32,261 nt of DNA, from positions 1 to 32,261 of the forward strand of contig JAKADK010000031.1 of NCBI GenBank assembly GCA_021820665.1. Reading direction: 5' to 3'. Shown here one piece after another: positions 16,709-24,886 of the stretch (position 1 is its first letter; every line of letters starts with the position of its first letter). The position numbers and the translations under genes are program-made. The notes beneath the pieces are model-generated. The model saw only the letters and a program-made list of their open reading frames with translations. It did not search any database and was not told the origin of the DNA. Source of the stretch: Actinomycetes bacterium. Lineage in GTDB: Bacteria > Actinomycetota > Acidimicrobiia > Acidimicrobiales > RAAP-2.

Positions 16709-18075
16709 GCGCCGGCATCGATACCGACCATCCTGGGCCGGCCACAGCCGCTACGAAGCGCCTGGTGATCCGGGGTGGCCAACGGCTCTCGGGCACGGTG
16801 GTCGTGCCGGGCGACAAGTCCATCTCGCACCGGGCGTTGCTCGTCGCCGCCCTGGCCGAGGGCACGTCGACCATCACGGGCCTCTCCGACGGCGACGACG
16901 TTGCTCGAACCGCTGGTGTCCTTCGCCTGCTCGGCGTGCCGGTGGTGGCCAGTCCGGACGGAGACGTGACCGTCGACGGGGGGCGTGACCGTGTCCGGCC
17001 GCCCCAGGACGTGCTCGACTTCGGCAACTCGGGGACGGGGATCCGCCTCACCCTGGGCGTCCTGGCGGGCTTGGGAGTGACGGCGGTCCTCAGCGGCGAC
17101 GAGTCTCTGCGCCGCCGGCCCATGGACCGCGTCGCCGAGCCGCTGACCGCAATGGGGGCACGGATCGGAGGCACCGGCTCCCGCTGCCTCCCTCCGGTGC
17201 AGGTCGCCGCGGCTGGGCTGACCGGCATCGACTACCGTCCGCCGATGGCGAGCGCCCAGGTGAAGTCGGCGGTGCTGCTGGCCGGGATCTCTGCGGCGGG
17301 GGAGACCGTCGTCCGTGAGCCCGTGCCGACCCGCGCCCACACCGAAGAGCTACTGGCTGCAACCGGAGCCGCCATCGACGTCAGCGAGGAGCACGGCGAG
17401 CGGGTGGTGCGGGTGCGGCGGTCCGACCTCGCCCCCGGTGCGATCCATGTCCCTGGCGATCCGTCCCAGGCTGCCTTCTGGGTCGTCGCCGCCCTCCTGG
17501 CACCGGGCAGCTCGGTGGTCGTCGACGGGGTGTACCTCGGGACGGCCCGCGCTGGCTTCCTCGACGTCCTCGCCCGGATGGGCGCATCGGTGACCACCGC
17601 GACCTCCGGCGGCGCGGCGGCCTCCGCCGGCTCCCTCTCCGTGCACCACCCCGGCGGTCTGCTCCGCGGGACCGTGGTCGAGGCGGCGGAGATCCCGTCT
17701 CTCGACGAGGTGCCCATCCTGGCGCTGGCTGCGGCCACCGCCCGGGGGCCGAGCCGGTTCCGCGACGTCGGCGAGCTCCGGGTGAAGGAGTCGGACCGAC
17801 TCGAAGGGGTCGTCGCCCTGCTGCGCGCCTTCGGATGCCGGGCAGACGTCGACGGAGACGACCTCGTGGTGGCGGGCGGTTCCGTTCTCCGTGCCGCCAC
17901 CTTCGATCCGAGAGGAGATCACCGGTTGGCCATGACGGCGGCGGTGGCGGGCCTGACGGCCGACCGGGCGAGCGGGGTCACCTCGGTCACGTCGTGGGAG
18001 ATGGTCGACACCAGCTACCCGGGGTTCGTCGCCGACCTCGAGAGGCTGGGTGGCTGCGCCGAGGTGACCGGGTGA
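16705..18075 (+). CDS. aroA: EPSP synthase (3-phosphoshikimate 1-carboxyvinyltransferase)
   Basis: Sixth step of the shikimate pathway, joining shikimate 3-phosphate and PEP. The 456-residue protein has GDKSISHRALL (36-46), FGNSGTGIR (about 107-115), DESLRRRPM, SAQVKSAVLLAG, GDPSQAAFW, DEVPILALAAA and LRVKESDRL (about 358-366), all hallmark segments. The phosphate- and PEP-binding Lys, Arg and Glu residues in them are intact. The start overlaps the tyrA stop as ATGA. Its location between tyrA and cmk is a recurrent bacterial order. Confidence 0.96.
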   Translation: MSAGIDTDHPGPATAATKRLVIRGGQRLSGTVVVPGDKSISHRALLVAALAEGTSTITGLSDGDDVARTAGVLRLLGVPVVASPDGDVTVDGGRDRVRPPQDVLDFGNSGTGIRLTLGVLAGLGVTAVLSGDESLRRRPMDRVAEPLTAMGARIGGTGSRCLPPVQVAAAGLTGIDYRPPMASAQVKSAVLLAGISAAGETVVREPVPTRAHTEELLAATGAAIDVSEEHGERVVRVRRSDLAPGAIHVPGDPSQAAFWVVAALLAPGSSVVVDGVYLGTARAGFLDVLARMGASVTTATSGGAAASAGSLSVHHPGGLLRGTVVEAAEIPSLDEVPILALAAATARGPSRFRDVGELRVKESDRLEGVVALLRAFGCRADVDGDDLVVAGGSVLRAATFDPRGDHRLAMTAAVAGLTADRASGVTSVTSWEMVDTSYPGFVADLERLGGCAEVTG

Positions 18076-18107
18076 CGGGATGACAGGGTCACACGGTGAC
18101 GGGATGA
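18071..18107 (+). repeat. 13-bp direct repeat carrying two in-frame starts
   Basis: GGTGACGGGATGA occurs at 18071-18083 and 18095-18107, a 24-base period. Each copy contains an ATG in the cmk frame (18080 and 18104). Confidence 0.9.
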
Positions 18108-18718
18108 AGAAGCACCTCGTCGTGGCCATCGACGGACCGGCGGGGTCCGGGAAGTCGACGGTGGCGCGCCGGCTCGCCGCCGCCATCGGCCTCGAGCGCC
18201 TCGACACCGGCGCCATGTACCGGGCGGTCGCCTGGGCGGCGATCGACAGCGGCGTACCACTGGACGACGGAGCGGCCCTGGGCGAACTGGCGCGGGCGCT
18301 GCGTATCGACGTGACCGACGGTGCGGTGGTGGTGGGGGGGACCGACGTCACGGCGGCGGTGCGCACCCCTGAGGTCAACCACGCCGTCTCCCTCGTCGCC
18401 GCCGTCCCGGCGGTCCGGGCCGAACTGGCGGCGCGGCAGCGTCGCTGGGTGGAGGAGCGGGGGGGCGGCGTCGTCGAGGGCCGCGACATCGGGTCGGTCG
18501 TGTTCCCAGAGGCGTCGGTAAAGGTCTACCTGGACGCCTCGCCGGGCGAACGGGCCCGGCGCCGAGGGGACGAGGGAGCCGAGGCGGTCGCTCGTCGAGA
18601 CCGGCTCGACGCCAGCCGGGCTCTCGCGCCCCTGTCGGTGCCTGAGGGGGCTCACGTGATCGATACGACGCGCCTGTCGGTGGACGCCGTCGTGGAGGAG
18701 GTCTTGGCATGGATCTGA
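18104..18718 (+). CDS. cmk: Cytidylate kinase
   Basis: Phosphorylates CMP and dCMP. The P-loop GPAGSGKST is at 11-19, DTGAMYRA at about 34-41, and the CMP-binding GRDIGSVVFPEA near 126-137. At 204 residues it is slightly shorter than E. coli Cmk and ends directly after the final helix. ATG 18104 gives the normal opening MKKHLVVAIDGPAG; an upstream in-frame ATG at 18080 would add MTGSHGDG and lies in a duplicated copy of the same sequence. It overlaps plsC by 10 bases. Confidence 0.95.
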   Translation: MKKHLVVAIDGPAGSGKSTVARRLAAAIGLERLDTGAMYRAVAWAAIDSGVPLDDGAALGELARALRIDVTDGAVVVGGTDVTAAVRTPEVNHAVSLVAAVPAVRAELAARQRRWVEERGGGVVEGRDIGSVVFPEASVKVYLDASPGERARRRGDEGAEAVARRDRLDASRALAPLSVPEGAHVIDTTRLSVDAVVEEVLAWI

Positions 18719-19440
18719 CCGAGCCGGAGATCGACGCCAGGGTGACGCCCGTCTACCGGTTCCTGCGGCGGCTCGTGACCCTCATCAACCGCGGGGTGTT
18801 CCGGGTCACGGTCGAGGGTGCCGACGCGGTGCCTGGCGAGGGGCCCGTCATCATCGCCCCGGTGCACCGGTCGTTCATCGACTTCTTCTTCGTGGCCCAG
18901 GTGACCCCGCGCAAGCTCCACTACATGGCGAAAGCCGAGCTGTTCACCAGGCCCTGGTTCGCCCGGTTTCTCGCCTCCCTTGGCGTCTTCCCGGTCCATC
19001 GGGGCTCGGCCGATCGCGATGCGCTCCGCCGGGCCCAGCGGGTTCTCGATGCCGGCGAAGTGCTCGTGCTCTTCCCGGAGGGGGAACGGCGGGTGGGTCC
19101 GATCGTGGGCTCCCTGCACGAAGGAGCGGCGTTCCTCGCTGCTCGAAGCGGTGCGCCCATCGTGCCCGTCGGGATCGCCGGGGCAGTCGACGTGATGCCG
19201 CTGGGGTCCAAGGTGCCCCGGCCGGCGAAGGTGCGTCTGCTGGTGGGCGACCCGATCCTCCCACCCGCCCGATCACCGGGGGGGAGGATCCCTCGGAGCC
19301 AGGTTCACGAGACGACCGAGGCGCTTGCCCGGTCGCTCCAGGACCTCTACGACCGGACCGAGGGAGCGCGCGACCGTCTGGGCCGGCCGGGCCACGACGG
19401 GCGGGCCCAGACGGGTTCAGCGGCGAGGACCCCGGAGTGA
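18709..19440 (+). CDS. plsC: 1-acyl-glycerol-3-phosphate acyltransferase
   Basis: Acylates lysophosphatidic acid to phosphatidic acid at the inner membrane face. The HX4D catalytic motif is HRSFID (53-58), the substrate motif FPEGERR (122-128), and IVPVGI (151-156) is the usual fourth block. The 243 residues end in about 25 charged, probably disordered residues. It overlaps cmk by 10 bases; cmk-plsC adjacency is common. The final 24 bases overlap the convergent GT2 gene. Confidence 0.92.
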   Translation: MDLTEPEIDARVTPVYRFLRRLVTLINRGVFRVTVEGADAVPGEGPVIIAPVHRSFIDFFFVAQVTPRKLHYMAKAELFTRPWFARFLASLGVFPVHRGSADRDALRRAQRVLDAGEVLVLFPEGERRVGPIVGSLHEGAAFLAARSGAPIVPVGIAGAVDVMPLGSKVPRPAKVRLLVGDPILPPARSPGGRIPRSQVHETTEALARSLQDLYDRTEGARDRLGRPGHDGRAQTGSAARTPE

Positions 19441-20286
19441 GCGACCAGCCCGGAGCGTCCGCGCCCAGGTGACGGCGATGACCCGGGCGTACTGAGCGCC
19501 GAAGAACAGGTTGCCGCCCTTCTTCGACTCACCGGACGCCCGGGGGTGCCAGGTGGTGGGGCACTCCCCGATGCGCCACCCGGCGGCAGCCGCCGTGATC
19601 ACGACCTCGGCCGTTTGGTACTGGTCCTGGCGGAGGTGGGGGAGCAGGTCAGCCAGCACTTCGGCACGAAACGCTCGGTAGCCGTTCGAGGTGTCGGTCA
19701 GATGCCGGCCGGTCACCACCCCGAGCAGCCGGGCGTAGAGCTCGACCCCGGCACGCCGGAAGCGGTCGGTGGTGTGGTCGGTGCCGAGCTGCCGCGAGGC
19801 GATCACGAAGTCGGCTTCGTCCCGGACCAGGGGACCGACCAGCCGGTCCATCTCCGCCGGGTCGTTCTGCCCGTCGGCATCGAGGGTCACGACATAGCGG
19901 GCACCGTGCCCGATGGCGAGGTCGTACGCGAGGCGGAAGGCGGCACCCTGTCCGAGGTTCACCGGGAGGACGCAGGTGAAGGCGCCGTACTTCCGAGCGA
20001 CCTCGTCGGTGTTGTCGCCGCCTCCGTCGACCACCACGAGGGGGGCGACCGGGAGGCCGCAGACCGACTCGGGGAACGCGTCGAGGACGGCCCCGAGGTT
20101 CGCTTCCTCCAGGTAGGCGGGGATCACCGCCACCACCGGAGGAAGCGCCAGGTCTGGGTACTCCTCCTCGAAGGCCCTCCGGGCAGTGTCGAGTGCGAAC
20201 TGCCGGAGTGCGGCGACCCGGCGTTTCGTCCGGTTGTCGGCCCGCGTCAACCACCGATGGCGTTGCGTCGGTGCCATCGCCGTCAC
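19417..20286 (-). CDS. Family 2 glycosyltransferase, DPM1/dolichyl-phosphate-sugar type
   Basis: A 289-residue GT-A enzyme without predicted membrane segments. IPAYLEE (55-61), VVDGGGDNT (85-93) and the metal-binding TLDADGQ (134-140, D136 and D138) are typical, and the RQLGTDHTTDRFRR and DTSNGYRAFR segments fit polyprenyl-phosphate mannose/glucose synthases. It could make the lipid-linked sugar used by GT-C enzymes such as those at 9007-11926, though specificity cannot be read from sequence. GTG 20286 overlaps the stop of the HD gene as GTGA, so the two are coupled. Confidence 0.87.
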   Translation of the reverse strand: MTAMAPTQRHRWLTRADNRTKRRVAALRQFALDTARRAFEEEYPDLALPPVVAVIPAYLEEANLGAVLDAFPESVCGLPVAPLVVVDGGGDNTDEVARKYGAFTCVLPVNLGQGAAFRLAYDLAIGHGARYVVTLDADGQNDPAEMDRLVGPLVRDEADFVIASRQLGTDHTTDRFRRAGVELYARLLGVVTGRHLTDTSNGYRAFRAEVLADLLPHLRQDQYQTAEVVITAAAAGWRIGECPTTWHPRASGESKKGGNLFFGAQYARVIAVTWARTLRAGRSLRGPRR

Positions 20287-20843
20287 ATCCCGTGGGGGTG
20301 TGCGAAGACTTCGCGCACGCGGGCCTCGAAGTGGGCGAGGTCAAAGGTGGGGTAGTCGGGGTCGAAGCTGACCTGGTCCCACCCGTCGGCGAACTGCTCG
20401 GCCAGCGAGAACCACGGCTCGGACCGGTACCGGTCCCGCTGGTGGGGGTCACGATCGAAGTACGCGTAGTAGTGGCGACCCTGGAAATCCTGGTGGGTGC
20501 GGATCACCTCGGTGACCTCGGGACGGACGTAGGGCCGGAGGATCTCGGCGGCGATCCGGGGGTGGTTCGGCACGGAGACCGCCTTGCCGACGTCGTGGCA
20601 CAAGCACGCCACGACGAGCTGGTCGTCGGCCCCGTCCCGCTCGGCCCGAGTCGCCGTCTGGAGGCAGTGGGTGAGCTGGTCGACAGCGAACCCGTCCACC
20701 ATGTCGCGAAGCGAGCGGAGCATGGCGAGCACCCGCTCGGCCACCCGGGGCTGGTGATCACGCACCTCGGCCCCGATCACCGTCCACTGATCGGGGGTTG
20801 ACTGGTCCATCCTGGTGAAGGTGGTCGTCGCAGGGGTGGTCAT
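20283..20843 (-). CDS. HD-domain protein, possible metal hydrolase or diiron oxygenase
   Basis: A 186-residue protein with an HD metal site: H59, the H83-D84 pair in CLCHDVGKA, H94 in PNHPRIAAE and H117 in IRTHQDF. The tail, with HYYAYFD and SFDPDYPTFDLAHFEARVREVF, is characteristic of a widespread group annotated only as HD-domain proteins. PhnZ and TmpB, which oxidatively cleave organophosphonates, share this HD layout, so an oxygenase is possible as well as a phosphohydrolase. ATG 20843 is chosen over upstream in-frame codons because GACAAT lies 6 bases before it. Co-transcribed with the GT2 gene. Confidence 0.82.
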   Translation of the reverse strand: MTTPATTTFTRMDQSTPDQWTVIGAEVRDHQPRVAERVLAMLRSLRDMVDGFAVDQLTHCLQTATRAERDGADDQLVVACLCHDVGKAVSVPNHPRIAAEILRPYVRPEVTEVIRTHQDFQGRHYYAYFDRDPHQRDRYRSEPWFSLAEQFADGWDQVSFDPDYPTFDLAHFEARVREVFAHPHGM

Positions 20844-20962
20844 GGGGACATTGTCGCGCCGGGGAGACCGTCCACACACGTCGACGGGCCGGAAGGGAGC
20901 CGGAGGGGAGGTGCACCGCGGACTGCACCACCGGCTACCGGCCGCCGGGCATTGGCGGCTGG

Positions 20963-22003
20963 TCACTGAAACCAGGACATCCAGGCGTCGGCCGCCACCA
21001 TCACCTGCTCGACGGCACCGAGCGCCTGGATCACCACCGGGGTACCCACCGAGCCCCCAGCCGGCGATCCGACGGCAGGAGAATGCCAGGCGATGTCGTA
21101 GAGGCTGGCCTGCAACCAGTTCTGGGCACAGATGAGCACCCCGGCGAAGCTGGTGGCGGTGATCTTCCAGGCCGGCCCGCCGGCCGCACGGTAGCCGGCT
21201 GCCACCGCCTCGACGATCTCCCTGTCGGGGGGGCCGGTGAGGTAGCCGGCGACCTCGAGCGCCGTTTCGACCAGCTCCCAGTCGGCTCGTTGCGTCGAGG
21301 CTGCGTCCCAGTCGATGACCACCGGCGTACCGTCCCGGCGGACAAGCATGTTGTGAGCGTGCAGATCGCGGTGGCTCCGCACCAGGGGAGTGTCCTCGGC
21401 GAGGGCTCGGGCACAGAACGCCGAGGAGGCTTCGAGCAGTGGGAGCGCGTCACCGAGGAACTTCATCGACAGGTCCCCCTCCTGGCGGGGAAGGGCGACA
21501 CCCGTGCTCCAGTCCCCGGGCCACACCGGCCTCCGGCGCCACCGTCTGAGGGGCGGAAGGAGACGATGGATCCGGGCCAGGAGCTCGCCGATGCCGTAGG
21601 CCAAGGACGGGGGTACCGGGTCGGTCCGCTGGACGCCGGCTACCCACTCGTGGACCCGTACCGTGAACTGGTCCCGACCGAACCCGAGGTCGACCCAGGG
21701 CCACACGGCACCGGGAGGGTGAACCGGGCGTGCCACGGGGAGCCCGGCCGCCGCCGCCGCCGATTCGATCTCCCAGGACCCCTGCAGCGCCCGGATCCAA
21801 CCCGACCATGCCGGCATGTCCCACGGGCGGTCGTAGACCTTCACGAAGTAGCGACCGTCGATGGTGTCGAGCCGCCACGTGTGACGGGCCTCGCGTCCGG
21901 GGACCTCCTGGAGGGGACCGACGGGCTCGGGGAGCGCGAACGCGCTGGCCACCTTGGCAGCGGTGAGGGAAGCAGGACCGGTCCGAGGGGCCGGTGGCGG
22001 CAT
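20963..22003 (-). CDS. APH/choline-kinase-fold phosphotransferase
   Basis: A 346-residue kinase-like protein. RYFVKVYDR supplies the ATP-binding Lys (K55), HRDLHAHN (211-218) is the Brenner catalytic loop with Asp213 and Asn218, and VIDWD (229-233) is the metal-binding DFG equivalent. This is the fold of aminoglycoside, choline, homoserine and fructosamine kinases; the substrate is unknown and resistance should not be assumed. ATG 22003 lies 10 bases after the ispH stop and gives the first plausible protein sequence, whereas upstream codons in this frame read through ispH. Probably an ispH operon member. Confidence 0.85.
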   Translation of the reverse strand: MPPPAPRTGPASLTAAKVASAFALPEPVGPLQEVPGREARHTWRLDTIDGRYFVKVYDRPWDMPAWSGWIRALQGSWEIESAAAAAGLPVARPVHPPGAVWPWVDLGFGRDQFTVRVHEWVAGVQRTDPVPPSLAYGIGELLARIHRLLPPLRRWRRRPVWPGDWSTGVALPRQEGDLSMKFLGDALPLLEASSAFCARALAEDTPLVRSHRDLHAHNMLVRRDGTPVVIDWDAASTQRADWELVETALEVAGYLTGPPDREIVEAVAAGYRAAGGPAWKITATSFAGVLICAQNWLQASLYDIAWHSPAVGSPAGGSVGTPVVIQALGAVEQVMVAADAWMSWFQ

Positions 22004-22013
22004 CGAGCGCGAC

Positions 22014-23075
22014 TCAGACGGCGAACTGCGCGAGCACGTCGGCAGCTGCCGTGAACCGGTCCTCACGCAAGGGAGCGCCGATCTCCGTTCCCTGGGCCGA
22101 TCCCGCCAGCAGGCCAATCGCACATTCCAGGCCGCGTAGGAGGTCGCGCAGCTCCGGCGGCGGCGGGAAGTACTCCTCTTCAACGGTCACAGGCACCACC
22201 TCGACGCCGTCGCGGGGTGCGAGGTGACGGACCACGGCGTCGACCAGGGTCTCCGGCGCCGAGGCACCGGCGGTCACGCCCACCACGCCCGAGAGGTCGT
22301 CCGGGAGCTCGTCGACCCGGTTGACCCGGACGACGCGGGGGCAGAACTGCAGGGCCACCGTCTCCAGCGCCACGGTGTTCGACGAGTTCTGCGAGCCGAT
22401 CACGACTACGGCATCGGCGCGTCCGGCAACGGCCTTGAGTGCCGCCTGGCGGTTGGTCGTCGCAAAGCACAGGTCGCTGCGGCCGGGCATCCACAGGTCG
22501 GGGAACCGCTCCTTCGCCCTGGTCACCACTCCGGCCAGCTCGTCGTGGCTGAGCGTGGTCTGGGCCAGGAGCGCCACCGGCGGCAGGGTGCCGTCCTCAC
22601 CGGCCAGCGTCTCGTTGAGTGCGTCGACATCGTCGGGATGCTCGACCAGGCGGACAGCTTCCGGAGCGACGGCCATGGTCCCGATCGCCTCCTCGTGGCC
22701 CTCGTGGCCGACATAGAGCACGGTGTATCCCTTCCGGGACCGGACGCGCATCTCGTGGTGGACCTTCGTCACGAGCGGGCACACCGCGTCGACCACCACC
22801 CGGTCGTTCGTCCGGGCCGCGCGCGCCACCTCGGGCGCGGTGCCGTGGGCCGAGAGCATGAGGGGCGCGCCGGGCGGAACGTCGTCGACCGAGTCGACGA
22901 AGACCACCCCACGTTGCCGGAACTGGTCGACGACGTACTGATTGTGGACGATCTCGTGATAGCAGTAGACCGGTGGCTCGAAGATCCGGACCATCCAGGC
23001 CAGCGCCTTGATCGCCTTCTCCACGCCGGCGCAGAACCCACGGGGTTGCGCGAGCAGGACGCGGTCGACGGTCAC
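22014..23075 (-). CDS. ispH: 4-hydroxy-3-methylbut-2-enyl diphosphate reductase
   Basis: Last enzyme of the MEP pathway, forming IPP and DMAPP with a [4Fe-4S] cluster. Cluster ligands are C15 (PRGFCAGVEKA), C99 (AVCPLVTKVH) and C203 (DLCFATTNRQ). Substrate-binding residues are visible in YHEIVHN (39-45), SAHGT (75-79), GHEGHEE and SQNSSN (228-233). The 353 residues are slightly longer than E. coli IspH, mainly at the C-terminus. GTG 23075 is supported by TAACCT-N6-GTG, where the spacer itself is GGGAGG. It leads a minus-strand unit with the APH-like gene. Confidence 0.96.
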   Translation of the reverse strand: MTVDRVLLAQPRGFCAGVEKAIKALAWMVRIFEPPVYCYHEIVHNQYVVDQFRQRGVVFVDSVDDVPPGAPLMLSAHGTAPEVARAARTNDRVVVDAVCPLVTKVHHEMRVRSRKGYTVLYVGHEGHEEAIGTMAVAPEAVRLVEHPDDVDALNETLAGEDGTLPPVALLAQTTLSHDELAGVVTRAKERFPDLWMPGRSDLCFATTNRQAALKAVAGRADAVVVIGSQNSSNTVALETVALQFCPRVVRVNRVDELPDDLSGVVGVTAGASAPETLVDAVVRHLAPRDGVEVVPVTVEEEYFPPPPELRDLLRGLECAIGLLAGSAQGTEIGAPLREDRFTAAADVLAQFAV

Positions 23076-23081
23076 CCTCCC

Positions 23082-23087
23082 AGGTTA
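23082..23087 (-). promoter_or_regulatory. -10 element for ispH (leaderless or near-leaderless)
   Basis: On the minus strand TAACCT is followed by GGGAGG and then the GTG start. Transcription from this hexamer would start at or within a base or two of the start codon. Confidence 0.55.
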
Positions 23088-23278
23088 CCGCTCGTCCCTG
23101 GCCGTCCACGACGCTCCGGTGACACCCGGCGTGCCCGACCACGACCGGCGCAAGACCTGCCGCCAGGATCTGCGTCCCCGGTCCGGGCGGAAGGGTCTGA
23201 TCGCCAAGGCCCCGGGCGGGAGCACCGGGCGGGGAAGGCCTGTCGGGAAGTGGGGATCGGGCCAGGACGCCCGGCGGG

Positions 23279-23284
23279 TAGCAT
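23279..23284 (+). promoter_or_regulatory. -10 element for leaderless DUF512 gene
   Basis: TAGCAT lies 6 bases before the ATG at 23291. The same hexamer stands 9 bases before aroH. Confidence 0.5.
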
Positions 23285-23290
23285 CGGGCC

Positions 23291-24886
23291 ATGCCGGTGC
23301 CTCGACAGACGACGGCGCCTCAGGTCGTCGCGGTGGCGCACGGGTCGCCCGCCCGCCGGTCGGGTCTCCGGCCCGGGGATACGATCGTGGCGATCAACGG
23401 CCGGTCCCCCCGGGACGTCATCGACTTCAGCCTGCTCGTCGACGAGGCCTCCCTCGATCTCGAGGTGGGGAGGGACGGTACCGCCGGGGCCGTCTTCGTC
23501 CACGTCGACAAGGCCGCCGGGGAGCCGCTGGGAGCCGAGGTCTCCTCGGCGCTCTTCGACCGGGTCCGGACCTGTGACAACCACTGCGAGTTCTGCTTCA
23601 TCCACCAGCTTCCGCCGGGGATGCGCCGCAGCCTGTCCCTGAAGGACGACGACTACCGCCTGTCGTTCCTCTACGGGAACTTCACCACGCTCACCCGTTT
23701 CACGGAGATGGACCTGGAGCGTGTCGTGACCGAACGCCTCGGGCCATTGTTCGTCTCCCTCCATGCCACCGACCCCGAGGTGAGGGCCTCGCTCCTGCGG
23801 AACCGACGCGGCGCCGTCAGCCTGCGATGGTTGGGAGCGATCCTGGACGCGGGGATCGAGGTACACGGTCAGATCGTGGTCTGCCCGGGTCGGAACGACG
23901 GTGCCGTGCTCGAGGACACGATGAGCGGGATCCTCGATCGCTATCCCGGCCTGGCCAGCGTGGCGTGCGTGCCGCTGGGCATCAGCCGGTTCTCGACGGA
24001 GCCGGCCATGCGGCCTCACCAGCCCGGCGAGGCGCGGGCCGTGTGCACCACCGTGGAACGCTGGCAAGAGATCTTCCTCGCCACCGTGGGCCGGCGCATG
24101 GTGTTCGCCGCCGACGAGTACTACCTGATGGCCGGGGTTCCGTTTCCCACCGCCTCCACCTACGAGGGGTTCCCGCAACTGGAGAACGGTATCGGGATGG
24201 CCCGGGCCTTCGAGGCGGCGTTCGCCGGCGACGAGGCGCTCGCCGTCGGCGCTCGCCCCGGATTTTTCGCCTGGGTGGACGGGGCACCCGCGACGGGGTA
24301 CCGGGCACCCCGGACGACCGGGAGCACGCCGGGCCGAACGGACGGAGCGTCGACCACGGGGTCGATGCAGCGGTCGGCGCCGGGGTGCCGCACCCCCGTG
24401 GCCGTGCTGACGGGCGAGTACGGGGCCCGGGTGCTCGCCCCCCTGGTCTCCTCGGACCGGTACTCCCACGTCAGGATCGTCCCCGTGACCAACGAGTTCT
24501 TCGGCGGGAACATCGGTGTCGCCGGCCTCCTGACCGGAGCCGACCTGGCCCGCATCCTGGCGGTCCAGCCCGAAGGCCACCGCTATCTCCTGCCCGACTC
24601 CTGCCTTTCGGAAGGACGGTTCCTCGACGACCTGACCCCCGGTGACCTACCCCGTCCCGTCGAGGTCGTCCCGGCCAACGGTATGGCGCTCCGTCGGGCG
24701 ATCGAGGATCCGGCGGGGCCTCCGACGCTCTCGCCCATTCCGGTGACGGCTCCGGTCGCCGCTCCCGTCGCGCTGCGGCCGTCGGCACGGCGGCGGGAGC
24801 GGGCGACGGCACCGGTGTCCCCATCAGGGCCACCATCGATGTCGGTGCCGACGGCCGGGCATGAACCTGCGGGGTTCCGACCGTGA
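23291..24886 (+). CDS. PDZ-like / radical-SAM-like DUF512 protein (TIGR03279 type)
   Basis: A 531-residue protein. Residues 11-75 form a PDZ-like fold (AHGSPARRSGLRPGDTIVAING). The cluster motif is RTCDNHCEFCFIHQLP with C95, C99 and C102 in the CX3CX2C spacing of radical SAM enzymes. DUF512 follows (IVVCPGRNDG, ending VTNEFFGGNIGVAGLLTG and LLPDSCLSEGRFLDD). The biochemical role is not established. Two low-complexity stretches stand out: about 333-367, inserted in DUF512 and rich in Thr, Gly and Arg, and a C-terminal Pro/Ala/Arg tail after about 480. Its stop overlaps the der start as GTGA; adjacency to der is common, suggesting a ribosome-related role. Confidence 0.88.
   Translation: MPVPRQTTAPQVVAVAHGSPARRSGLRPGDTIVAINGRSPRDVIDFSLLVDEASLDLEVGRDGTAGAVFVHVDKAAGEPLGAEVSSALFDRVRTCDNHCEFCFIHQLPPGMRRSLSLKDDDYRLSFLYGNFTTLTRFTEMDLERVVTERLGPLFVSLHATDPEVRASLLRNRRGAVSLRWLGAILDAGIEVHGQIVVCPGRNDGAVLEDTMSGILDRYPGLASVACVPLGISRFSTEPAMRPHQPGEARAVCTTVERWQEIFLATVGRRMVFAADEYYLMAGVPFPTASTYEGFPQLENGIGMARAFEAAFAGDEALAVGARPGFFAWVDGAPATGYRAPRTTGSTPGRTDGASTTGSMQRSAPGCRTPVAVLTGEYGARVLAPLVSSDRYSHVRIVPVTNEFFGGNIGVAGLLTGADLARILAVQPEGHRYLLPDSCLSEGRFLDDLTPGDLPRPVEVVPANGMALRRAIEDPAGPPTLSPIPVTAPVAAPVALRPSARRRERATAPVSPSGPPSMSVPTAGHEPAGFRP

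Noticed and set aside
20963-22003. Aminoglycoside resistance gene
   Set aside because: The catalytic loop is shared by many small-molecule kinases, and operon linkage to ispH argues for a metabolic role.
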